Assembly: GCA_900772425.1 (NCBI GenBank) | Contig: CAAHEK010000290.1 | Location: 1-5,926, forward strand | DNA: 5,926 nucleotides | Direction of reading: 5' to 3' | Origin: an uncultured Lachnospira sp. | GTDB taxonomy: Bacteria; Bacillota; Clostridia; Lachnospirales; Lachnospiraceae | Part shown: positions 1-5,900 of the stretch, one piece after another | Layout of the letters: every line of letters begins with the position of its first letter | How positions within the stretch are numbered: the first letter of the stretch is position 1 | The notes under the pieces: generated by a model | Database searches by the model: none | Told to the model about the DNA's origin: nothing | Seen by the model: only the letters and a program-made list of their open reading frames with translations | Position numbers and translations under genes: made by a program

Positions 1-2
1 AA

Positions 3-1043
3 CGAAGAGGTCACAATGTCGTTATGTTTGACCCTTATACGCTATACTCAGGCACACTATCCGGAATAATAAGCAATCTGTATATTAATATAGCTCAAAA
101 AACGCCGCATCTTTTTGGTCTTATTTATTCAATAGGAAACGCATACAGAAAGCTTCCTTTTAAATCTCCTGTATATTTTTTTAATCACAGGGCAGCTGTT
201 AAACTGAATAAATATTTGCAAAATAATCACTTTGATGTAATTATAACACCACATTTATATCCTGCTGAAATGATAACACAGTTAAAGAATATGCATAAAA
301 ATATTCCGCTCAGTATGTTCATAGCTACTGATTATGTTTGTATACCATTTACAGAGGAGACTGATTGTGATTATTATGTAATTCCTACCAAAGAATCAGA
401 AAATGATTTTATTAAGCGAGGTATTCCAAAAGATAAGCTGCTTCCATTTGGTATCCCGGTAAGTAAGGAATTCAATAAAACTATTTCTGCTGATGAAGCA
501 AAAAAAATCCTTGGATTAAATGTTGATACAGATTATTACCTTATTACCGGTGGCAGCATTGGCGCAGGAAGTTTTAAATCAACAGCCGCATATGTTCATT
601 CTTATGTAAGTAACAGGGCAAACAGTAAAATGATTCTTATATGTGGAAACAACGATAAATTATACAAAACAATGCGTTCGATTTATGGCAATGACAGTAT
701 TGTCTTAAAGTCAACAAAGCATATGGCATTATATATGAAGGCCTGCAAAATATTCTTTTCAAAACCGGGTGGATTATCTTCAACGGAATCAGCGGTATCA
801 CATACTCCTACAGTACATTTTACGCCTATTCCCGGATGCGAAAATTATAACCGTAATTTCTTTACAAGAAACGGTCTCAGCCTTAAAGCTGATGATAAAG
901 CTTCGGTATTAAGCTGTATCAATCTGTTAAACAGTAAAGAAAACATACGTCATATGAAAATTCAGCAGTCACTTATCATTAATGCCAATGCATGCGATAT
1001 GATTTGTGATTTTATTGATAATTATTATCATTTGCATCATTGA
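3..1043 (+). CDS. Diacylglycerol glycosyltransferase, MGDG synthase/UgtP type (GT28), 5' end missing
   Basis: This protein probably transfers a sugar from a UDP-sugar to diacylglycerol, making membrane glycolipids at the inner face of the cytoplasmic membrane. The reading frame is open to the left edge: seven codons before the first ATG (24) read RRGHNVV, which fits the family pattern of a GHxV strand followed by an aspartate (here VMFD). The true start therefore lies outside the window, and I estimate about 30 N-terminal residues are missing, including the GxGH loop. The acceptor-side domain (MGDG_synth type) includes the LFGLIY and SPVYFFN segments and the PHLYPAEM motif. The donor-side GT28 domain begins near GGSIGAG (549-569). 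It carries the nucleotide-sugar signature KPGGLSSTES (762-791) and PIPGCEN (825-845), followed by N, F and G at the usual spacing. Family membership is clear, but the sugar (glucose or galactose) and the number of sugars added cannot be told. No signal peptide or membrane segment is visible, as expected for a peripheral enzyme. Confidence 0.88.
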   Translation, partial: RRGHNVVMFDPYTLYSGTLSGIISNLYINIAQKTPHLFGLIYSIGNAYRKLPFKSPVYFFNHRAAVKLNKYLQNNHFDVIITPHLYPAEMITQLKNMHKNIPLSMFIATDYVCIPFTEETDCDYYVIPTKESENDFIKRGIPKDKLLPFGIPVSKEFNKTISADEAKKILGLNVDTDYYLITGGSIGAGSFKSTAAYVHSYVSNRANSKMILICGNNDKLYKTMRSIYGNDSIVLKSTKHMALYMKACKIFFSKPGGLSSTESAVSHTPTVHFTPIPGCENYNRNFFTRNGLSLKADDKASVLSCINLLNSKENIRHMKIQQSLIINANACDMICDFIDNYYHLHH

Positions 1044-1081
1044 TTTACAGTTGAAATTATAAATAAAATAGAATATCTTTT

Positions 1082-1124
1082 TAAGCATGTAGTTCTCTAT
1101 TTCTAACTGCATGCTTATTTTTAT
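1082..1124 (+). terminator. Hairpin with T-rich tail after the glycosyltransferase gene
   Basis: The arms 1083-1094 and 1105-1116 pair over 12 bp with one T-G wobble (1090 with 1109). An outer A-T pair joins 1082 and 1117, and the loop is 10 bases. The right arm is followed by TTTTTAT. This fits an intrinsic terminator for the upstream gene. The stem is only moderately GC-rich (core GCATG/CATGC) and it lies just before a TATAAT, so it could instead, or also, be an operator for the next gene. Confidence 0.6.
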
Positions 1125-1127
1125 AAT
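1100..1127 (+). promoter_or_regulatory. Weak candidate promoter for the DtxR-like regulator gene
   Basis: A perfect TATAAT lies at 1122-1127, but the -35 positions 16-17 bases upstream match poorly (TTTCTA at 1100-1105). Transcription would start near 1134, giving a very short leader that still contains the AAGGAGG ribosome site (1139-1145). The alternative pair TTGAAA (1051-1056) and TATCTT (1074-1079), 17 bases apart, would start inside the hairpin, which makes less sense. Either assignment is uncertain in such AT-rich DNA. Confidence 0.25.
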
Positions 1128-1150
1128 AGCAGATAAACAAGGAGGATTGT

Positions 1151-1990
1151 ATGTCTGATTCAACTGAAATAATGAGACTTCGTGTATTACTTGCTTTCTA
1201 TCAGATGGATGAGGAAAGCCGTACAGTAATGAATATATCAAGAATGCTTGGAGAAGAACATTATGTTATCAGCCGTATTATAAGCGGACTTGAAAAGGAA
1301 GGTCTTGTTAAAAGAGAAACTCCACGTAAACCAGTACTGACAGCTAAGGGGATAGAAGTTGCAGAGAAGTATTCAAAAAGAATGGAACTTACTCTTAATC
1401 ACCTTCTATATGAGGGCGTTAGTATGGAAAATGCACGTAATGATGCATACCACTGGGCATTGAATAACACAGATGAAACAATGGCTGTAATTGCAAACGC
1501 CGAGGAAAAATACAGAGTTAAATATGAACTTAGAGATAAGAAAAACTTTAGTGGTAAAGAACTTTGTAAGAAAATGAATGATGGTACATACAGATTTCCA
1601 TTTATTATATATAAAGAACAGATAGACAAATATCATAACAACAATATATCAATGGCTAATTCAGGCTTTGAGCATCCGTGTGAACTGGTAGTACGTGATG
1701 GAGTTGGCATGATTCATATAAGAGCACTGACTATGAGTGCCAATTCGAGAAAAAGCGGAATGCTTATGCAGGGAAAAGTACAAACTGTAAAATATAATTA
1801 TAATAATGCATTTATAGATGCTGAGAAGAATGGTGATGCAATATGCTTCCCTGCTGAATGTCTCAATTTTCTTAATATAGGAAGTGGGGTTGACCAGATA
1901 CTCCATGGCAGCGTCTGCCTGAAAATGAAATGCTCAGCCGGAGTTATTCATATGCCGGAGTCAGTTGCAATTTTTACAATACTGATATAG
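1151..1990 (+). CDS. DtxR-like winged-helix regulator with altered metal sites and an unrecognised C-terminal domain
   Basis: This is a predicted DNA-binding transcription regulator. The start is well supported by AAGGAGG (1139-1145), five bases before ATG. Residues about 8-56 form a winged helix: NISRMLGEEHYVISRIISGLEKEGLV has the layout of a helix-turn-helix with its recognition helix, and LTAKG (63-67) follows the wing. Residues about 68-115 match the DtxR/MntR dimerisation helices, with NDAYHWALNNTDE (97-109) lining up with the DtxR segment that carries metal ligands. From my remembered DtxR sequence, His98, Cys102, Glu105 and His106 correspond here to Arg96, Tyr100, Ala103 and Leu104, so classical Fe/Mn sensing looks lost. 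Residues about 130-279 form a second domain that I do not recognise; it is longer than, and unlike, the SH3-like FeoA domain of DtxR. The gene has its own terminator and so forms a separate unit from the ABC genes downstream. A possible frameshift near its end is described under findings. DNA-binding role likely; ligand and targets unknown. Confidence 0.75.
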   Translation: MSDSTEIMRLRVLLAFYQMDEESRTVMNISRMLGEEHYVISRIISGLEKEGLVKRETPRKPVLTAKGIEVAEKYSKRMELTLNHLLYEGVSMENARNDAYHWALNNTDETMAVIANAEEKYRVKYELRDKKNFSGKELCKKMNDGTYRFPFIIYKEQIDKYHNNNISMANSGFEHPCELVVRDGVGMIHIRALTMSANSRKSGMLMQGKVQTVKYNYNNAFIDAEKNGDAICFPAECLNFLNIGSGVDQILHGSVCLKMKCSAGVIHMPESVAIFTILI

Positions 1991-2016
1991 AGGAAATCAA
2001 GTCAAAATTAAATATG

Positions 2017-2067
2017 TAAAAAGAAAAGCAATGCCAATGGTAAATACCGGCATTGCTTTTCTTTTTA
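2017..2067 (+). terminator. Strong intrinsic terminator after the regulator gene
   Basis: The arms 2022-2035 and 2049-2062 are a perfect 14-bp inverted repeat with core GCAATGCC/GGCATTGC. Pairing continues outward through A-T pairs to 2017 and 2067. The 13-base loop can form a short extra GGT/ACC pairing. The T-rich right flank (2057-2066) gives the U tract on the + strand. The matching A run on the left means it could also stop transcription from the other side, but no gene there needs it. Confidence 0.9.
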
Positions 2068-2085
2068 TCATGGCAATAAAAAATC

Positions 2086-2102
2086 GTGCAAAAATGCACC
2101 AA
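2086..2102. promoter_or_regulatory. Operator-like repeat, copy 1 (GTGCA-N4-TGCAC)
   Basis: GTGCAAAAATGCAC (2086-2099) has perfect 5-bp inverted arms around AAAA and is followed by CAA. The whole 17 bases match copy 2 (2177-2193) at 15 positions, differing only by two A/T changes in the centre. It lies about 40 bases upstream of the predicted -35 element, a position that suits a second operator or an activator site. Confidence 0.6.
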
Positions 2103-2141
2103 TAACAAAAAAACTAATAAAATAGCCGGTTTACGTTAGTT

Positions 2142-2170
2142 TTGTCTAATTAAAGTTTGCCTATTATAAT
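2142..2170 (+). promoter_or_regulatory. Predicted sigma-A-type promoter P1 for the ABC exporter genes
   Basis: TTGTCT (2142-2147) lies exactly 17 bases before a perfect TATAAT (2165-2170). The -35 has four of six consensus bases. The predicted start, near 2177, is the first base of the second palindromic repeat, so a protein bound there would block transcription start. This would give a leader of about 240 bases before the ATG at 2415. Confidence 0.55.
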
Positions 2171-2176
2171 TTTTTA

Positions 2177-2193
2177 GTGCAATATTGCACCAA
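2177..2193. promoter_or_regulatory. Operator-like repeat, copy 2 (perfect 14-bp palindrome at P1 start)
   Basis: GTGCAATATTGCAC (2177-2190) is a perfect 14-bp palindrome followed by CAA, as in copy 1. Its dyad extends beyond one mismatched pair (2176 with 2191) into six T on the left (2170-2175) and six A on the right (2192-2197), giving a 28-bp near-perfect dyad. There is no loop and the flank order (T before, A after) is the same on both strands, so a terminator is unlikely and a binding site for a dimeric repressor is the better reading. Confidence 0.65.
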
Positions 2194-2271
2194 AAAACAA
2201 CTTGAACAGTATTTATTCAAATGCTAAACTCACAATCGATAAAAAATTCCCGTGATACCAATATTTTCTTA

Positions 2272-2300
2272 TTGACGTATTTTTTCAATTACGATATCGT
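2272..2300 (+). promoter_or_regulatory. Second candidate promoter P2 with a palindrome over its -10
   Basis: TTGACG (2272-2277) has five of six -35 consensus bases. After a 17-base spacer comes TATCGT (2295-2300), with four of six -10 bases. The perfect 10-bp palindrome ACGATATCGT (2291-2300) covers this -10. Transcription would start near 2307, just before the leader hairpin. The weak -10 makes it less certain than P1. Confidence 0.35.
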
Positions 2301-2309
2301 GTTAGTGAG

Positions 2310-2364
2310 AGCTAATCATAGTAAGTGACGCAATATGAAAGTACTGTACCACTTACTTTTAGTT
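2310..2364 (+). other. Imperfect hairpin in the leader of the ABC exporter mRNA
   Basis: AGTAAGTG (2320-2327) pairs perfectly with CACTTACT (2350-2357) around a 22-base loop. Outside an uneven internal loop, 2310-2315 pairs with 2359-2364, including one G-T pair. It lies 50 bases before the start codon, at the beginning of any transcript from P2. A 23-codon open frame begins in the loop (ATG 2335). No U tract follows, so it is not an intrinsic terminator; a leader structure or a protein site is possible. Confidence 0.35.
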
Positions 2365-2414
2365 AAAAAGCTGATTTCGCAAGCTTATTTATTAAAGAAA
2401 GGTTAAAACACAAT

Positions 2415-4160
2415 ATGATGATTAATAAAAGACTCATAGGAACTGTAAGCGAGAGTAAGAAATATATAGCCGGAAATGTTATGGCACAATGGTGCTCGCT
2501 GGCAGCTAATATTGTTATGATGTACGGCATAACAGCGTTGTTTGCCGATGTGTATAACAAAACTTACAGCACAGATGCACTTATAAGAACTGCAATATTG
2601 ATTGTGGTTACAGCACTTATGCGAGGCATATGCACAATAGTGTCATCAAAAATGAGTTTTCTGGCATCTAAAACGGTCAAAAAAACTTTAAGAGAGAAGA
2701 TATATAAAAAGCTCTTATCACTTGGAAGTTCTTACAGAGAAAATGTACAGACATCAGAAGTTGTACAGGTGGCGGTTGAAGGCTGTGACCAGCTTGAGAC
2801 ATATTTTGGTGCATATCTGCCACAGTTTTTCTATGCAATGCTTGCACCGCTGACACTTTTTGTTGTGCTTTTATTCGTAAATGTGCCATCAGCAATAGTG
2901 CTTCTTATATGTGTACCTCTTATTCCTGTGTCAATTGCTGTTGTGCAGACATGGGCTAAGAAGCTTCTTTCCAAGTACTGGGGACAGTACACAGCACTTG
3001 GAGATACATTTTTAGAGAATCTCGAAGGACTTACAACCTTAAAGATATATAAGGCAGATGAGTACAAGAATAAGCAGATGAATGAAGAGTCAGAGAAGTT
3101 CCGTAAGATTACAATGAAGGTGCTTACAATGCAGCTTAATTCTATAACTATTATGGATTTAATTGCATATGGTGGAGCAGCTCTTGGTGTAATTATGGCA
3201 GCAACACAGCTTAGGGCAGGTCATGTAAGTGTTGCAGGTGCACTTCTTATAATCCTGTTGTCTGCGGATTTCTTTATTCCAATGCGGCAGCTGGGTTCAT
3301 TTTTCCATATCGCAATGAACGGAATGGCTGCAAGTGACAAGATATTCAGACTGCTTGACATAGAAGAGAACGAATCACAGGCAGGCAAGGCATTTCCTAC
3401 AGATGCTTCAATCGTATGTAAGAACTTAAGCTTTGCATATAAGGATAATCCTGACAGACAGGTTGTTAAGGGAGCAGACATAACATTTGCAAAAGGAACA
3501 CTTACAGCAGTTGTTGGTGAAAGTGGCTGCGGCAAGTCAACAATATCGGCAATTATTATGGGAAGAAATACGGGCTATGAAGGAAATGTGCTTGTTGGTG
3601 ATACTGAGCTTTCAGATATAGCTGAGAAAGAGATATTTAAGAATATTACATATATAAGCCATCAAAGTTTCCTTTTTAAAGGAACTGTAAGAGATAACCT
3701 TAAAATAGCAGGGCAAAATATAACAGACAGCCAGATGTGGACTGCTCTTTCTAAAGTTAATTTAAGTGATTTCCTTAAGTCTGAGGATGGACTTGATACT
3801 AAGCTTAATGAAGGTGCTTCTAACTTCTCAGGTGGCCAGAAACAGCGTCTTGCAATTGCGAGAGCACTTCTGCACGACAGTCCTTACTATATATTCGATG
3901 AGGCGACATCTAATATTGATATTGAGAGTGAAGATGTAATTATGAAACAGATAGAGAGTCTGGCTGGTGAAAAAACCGTTATTCTTATATCTCACAGACT
4001 TGCAAATGTTGTAAATTCGGACATTATCTATGTAATGAACAGCGGTGTTGCTGCTGAGTCAGGAACTCATGAACAGCTTGTTAAAGCTGGCGGCGAATAT
4101 GCCAAGCTCTGGAATGCACAGATGAGTCTTGAAAACTATGGTTTAGGAGGTGTGCAGTAA
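2415..4160 (+). CDS. cydD: CydD-like ABC exporter subunit (membrane domain fused to ATPase)
   Basis: This is half of a heterodimeric ABC exporter; in E. coli CydDC moves thiols (cysteine, glutathione) outward and is needed for cytochrome bd assembly. The order is membrane domain then ATPase. Hydrophobic segments lie near residues 19-45, 56-78, 134-156, 158-177, 245-265 and 270-290. CydD-type signatures are GCDQLETYF (123-131), LEGLTTLK (203-210) and ADFFIPMRQLG (284-294). The ATPase has an A-loop Tyr342, Walker A GESGCGKST (368-376), Q-loop Gln417, signature FSGGQ (471-475; Phe in place of the usual Leu), Walker B with Asp495 and Glu496, and H-loop His527, so it looks fully active. The length of 581 residues is normal. 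The start is MM at 2415: an in-frame stop at 2364 leaves no better upstream start, and a modest GAAAGG site (2397-2402) lies a rather long 12 bases away. The substrate here is not known; a general lipid or drug exporter is less likely given the CydD motifs. Confidence 0.85.
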   Translation: MMINKRLIGTVSESKKYIAGNVMAQWCSLAANIVMMYGITALFADVYNKTYSTDALIRTAILIVVTALMRGICTIVSSKMSFLASKTVKKTLREKIYKKLLSLGSSYRENVQTSEVVQVAVEGCDQLETYFGAYLPQFFYAMLAPLTLFVVLLFVNVPSAIVLLICVPLIPVSIAVVQTWAKKLLSKYWGQYTALGDTFLENLEGLTTLKIYKADEYKNKQMNEESEKFRKITMKVLTMQLNSITIMDLIAYGGAALGVIMAATQLRAGHVSVAGALLIILLSADFFIPMRQLGSFFHIAMNGMAASDKIFRLLDIEENESQAGKAFPTDASIVCKNLSFAYKDNPDRQVVKGADITFAKGTLTAVVGESGCGKSTISAIIMGRNTGYEGNVLVGDTELSDIAEKEIFKNITYISHQSFLFKGTVRDNLKIAGQNITDSQMWTALSKVNLSDFLKSEDGLDTKLNEGASNFSGGQKQRLAIARALLHDSPYYIFDEATSNIDIESEDVIMKQIESLAGEKTVILISHRLANVVNSDIIYVMNSGVAAESGTHEQLVKAGGEYAKLWNAQMSLENYGLGGVQ

Positions 4161-4162
4161 TG
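4145..4162 (+). promoter_or_regulatory. Ribosome site and one-base stop/start overlap coupling the two ABC genes
   Basis: AGGAGG (4145-4150), inside the end of the first ABC gene, lies nine bases before ATG at 4160. The stop TAA (4158-4160) and this ATG share one base in TAATG. This fixes the start of the second gene and points to translational coupling, as expected for two subunits needed in equal amounts. Confidence 0.9.
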
Positions 4163-5824
4163 GATAAGAAGAAAAGAAGTGGATTTGCAGTAATGTGCGG
4201 GCTTATCGGAATGGTAAAGCCCCTTGCAGGATTCATGACAATTGCTGTAATTATGGGAATAATCGGACACCTCATGGCAATATTTATAACAGTTTTCGGT
4301 GCTATGGCTGTGTTAAATGTGCTTGGAATTAAGATACATTTTTCATTAGGCATAATCTTTGCAGGTGTGCTTATATTCGCACTTGTAAGAGGAGTGCTTA
4401 GATACGCTGAACAGGCATGTAACCATTTCATAGCATTTAAACTGCTTGCGCTTATAAGAGATAAGGTATTCGCAGCGTTAAGAAAGCTTTGCCCGGCAAA
4501 GTTAGAGGGCAGGGACAAGGGCGACCTTATATCAGTTATTACCTCAGATATTGAGCTTCTTGAAGTGTTTTATGCACACACAATATCTCCGGTTATCATT
4601 GCGTTTTTCGTAAGTCTTATTATGTGTGTTTTCCTTGCGCACATTAATCCGGTGCTTGCGATTGTGGCACTTGTGGCTTATATCGCTGTAGGCGTGTTCG
4701 TGCCTGTATACATATCTAAGGCAAGTAGAGATACAGGTCTTACATTCAGAACAAAATCAGGAGAATTAAGCAGCTTTGTGTTAGACAGCTTGAGAGGACT
4801 TCCAGAAATTTTACAGTATGACTGCGGAATGGAAAGACTTGAGGAAATGAATAAAAGGACTGACAGCTTGTCAGAGGATGAAAGCAGGTTAAAGTCACTT
4901 ACAGGAATTAACATGGCGGTTACTAATACGGTTATTCTTGTAGCAGACCTTGTTATGATAATTGTTTCATGCTCTTTATACGGCAAAGGTACGGTCAGCT
5001 TTGCAGGTGTTTTGGTGTCTGTAATTGCAATGATGAGTTCTTTCGGGCCGGTTGTTGCGCTTGCTAACCTTGGAAGTACCTTGCAGAATACATTTGCAGC
5101 GGGAAACAGAGTACTGGATATTCTTGATGAACAGCCAGTTACTAAGGATATTAAAGGCTGTGAGAACATTGAATTTAAGGGTGCTGCTTCTGAAAATGTT
5201 ACATTCTCATATGGCGAGGATACTATACTTTCTGATGTATCAATTCCAGTTCCAAAGGGAAGCATTATCGGAATTTCAGGCAGAAGCGGAAGCGGTAAAT
5301 CAACACTTCTTAAGCTTTTTATGAGATTCTGGAGTACAGATAAGGGTTCGATAAAGATTTCGGACAGGTCTGTTGAGAAGATTAATACTGATAATCTACG
5401 TTCAATGGAAAGCTTTGTAACACAGGATACACATTTATTTAATGATACAATTAAGAATAATGTAAGAATTGCAAAGCTTGATGCAACAGACGAAGAGATA
5501 ATAGAAGCTTGCAAAAAGGCTTCAGTACATGATTTCATATCAAAGCTTCCAGATGGATATGATACCAATGTCGGCGAGCTTGGAGATATGTTATCAGGTG
5601 GAGAAAAGCAGAGAATCGGACTTGCCAGAGCATTTTTACATGATGCACCATTCATGCTTCTTGATGAGCCGACAAGTAATCTGGACAGTTTAAATGAGGC
5701 TATTATCCTTAAGTCCTTAAAGGAAGAAGGCAAAGGAAGAACTGTTGCACTTGTCTCACACAGACTGTCTACAATGCGTATTGCAGATAAAGTGTACTGC
5801 GTTGAGAACGGCAGGGTAAGCTAA
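4160..5824 (+). CDS. cydC: CydC-like ABC exporter subunit (membrane domain fused to ATPase)
   Basis: This is the partner of the preceding CydD-like protein and should form the other half of the exporter in the cytoplasmic membrane. CydC-type features are RGVLRYAEQ (77-85), matching the family pattern R..LRY.E, and GDLISVITSDIELLEVFY (121-138), matching GDLL...D...L..Y. Hydrophobic segments lie near residues 22-46, 63-79, 143-162, 165-184, 252-273 and 278-300. The ATPase has A-loop Tyr351, Walker A GRSGSGKST (374-382), Q-loop Gln422, signature LSGGE (478-482), Walker B with Asp502 and Glu503, and H-loop His534. Both ATP sites of the heterodimer therefore keep a catalytic Glu. The protein ends at VENGRVS, about 20-30 residues earlier than its partner after the same point, so the usual EsGTHeeL tail is missing. 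No neighbouring frame restores that tail, so this looks natural. The gene lies in one operon with cydD; cydAB is not seen nearby. Confidence 0.84.
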   Translation: MDKKKRSGFAVMCGLIGMVKPLAGFMTIAVIMGIIGHLMAIFITVFGAMAVLNVLGIKIHFSLGIIFAGVLIFALVRGVLRYAEQACNHFIAFKLLALIRDKVFAALRKLCPAKLEGRDKGDLISVITSDIELLEVFYAHTISPVIIAFFVSLIMCVFLAHINPVLAIVALVAYIAVGVFVPVYISKASRDTGLTFRTKSGELSSFVLDSLRGLPEILQYDCGMERLEEMNKRTDSLSEDESRLKSLTGINMAVTNTVILVADLVMIIVSCSLYGKGTVSFAGVLVSVIAMMSSFGPVVALANLGSTLQNTFAAGNRVLDILDEQPVTKDIKGCENIEFKGAASENVTFSYGEDTILSDVSIPVPKGSIIGISGRSGSGKSTLLKLFMRFWSTDKGSIKISDRSVEKINTDNLRSMESFVTQDTHLFNDTIKNNVRIAKLDATDEEIIEACKKASVHDFISKLPDGYDTNVGELGDMLSGGEKQRIGLARAFLHDAPFMLLDEPTSNLDSLNEAIILKSLKEEGKGRTVALVSHRLSTMRIADKVYCVENGRVS

Positions 5825-5900
5825 ATTATAAGAAAATAATAAAGCAGAAATTTCTTCAAATATTACTAAAATCAGAATTTGTAAAGGAAATTAAATTGAA

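Larger units (their letters stand above)
2068..2414. other. Gene-free regulatory stretch upstream of the ABC exporter genes
   Basis: This interval is very AT-rich and contains no convincing gene on either strand. In order it holds a first palindromic repeat, an AT-rich imperfect hairpin (2110-2143), a promoter, the second palindromic repeat, a second promoter with a palindrome over its -10, a leader hairpin with a 23-codon open frame, and a short ribosome site. No known riboswitch, T-box or tRNA could be recognised by eye. The amount of dyad structure is high for a spacer of this size and suggests that the exporter genes are tightly regulated. Confidence 0.7.

Noticed and set aside
969..1241. 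Open frame of 90 codons on the - strand over the gap between the first two genes
   Set aside because: It runs through the terminator hairpin and into both flanking genes, and its product is AT-driven (Ile/Asn/Tyr-rich) with no recognisable features.
2110..2143. AAAACTAA/TTAGTTTT hairpin as a terminator or attenuator
   Set aside because: The stem has a single G-C pair, the loop is large and no proper U tract follows. It is as likely to be chance pairing in AT-rich DNA and overlaps the -35 of P1.
2068..2414. Riboswitch, T-box or small RNA gene in the long intergenic stretch
   Set aside because: I could find no conserved core of a known class. The structures seen are short dyads better explained as protein binding sites or a simple leader hairpin.
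4081..4518. Open frame of 145 codons on the - strand across the junction of the two ABC genes
   Set aside because: It is antisense to two well-supported coding regions and shows no motif; treated as a shadow.
4678..5733. Long open frame of 351 codons on the - strand
   Set aside because: It lies wholly opposite the CydC-like gene, has a low-complexity Ser/Leu-rich product typical of an antisense shadow, and no ribosome site or known motif. The + strand has complete ABC motifs throughout.
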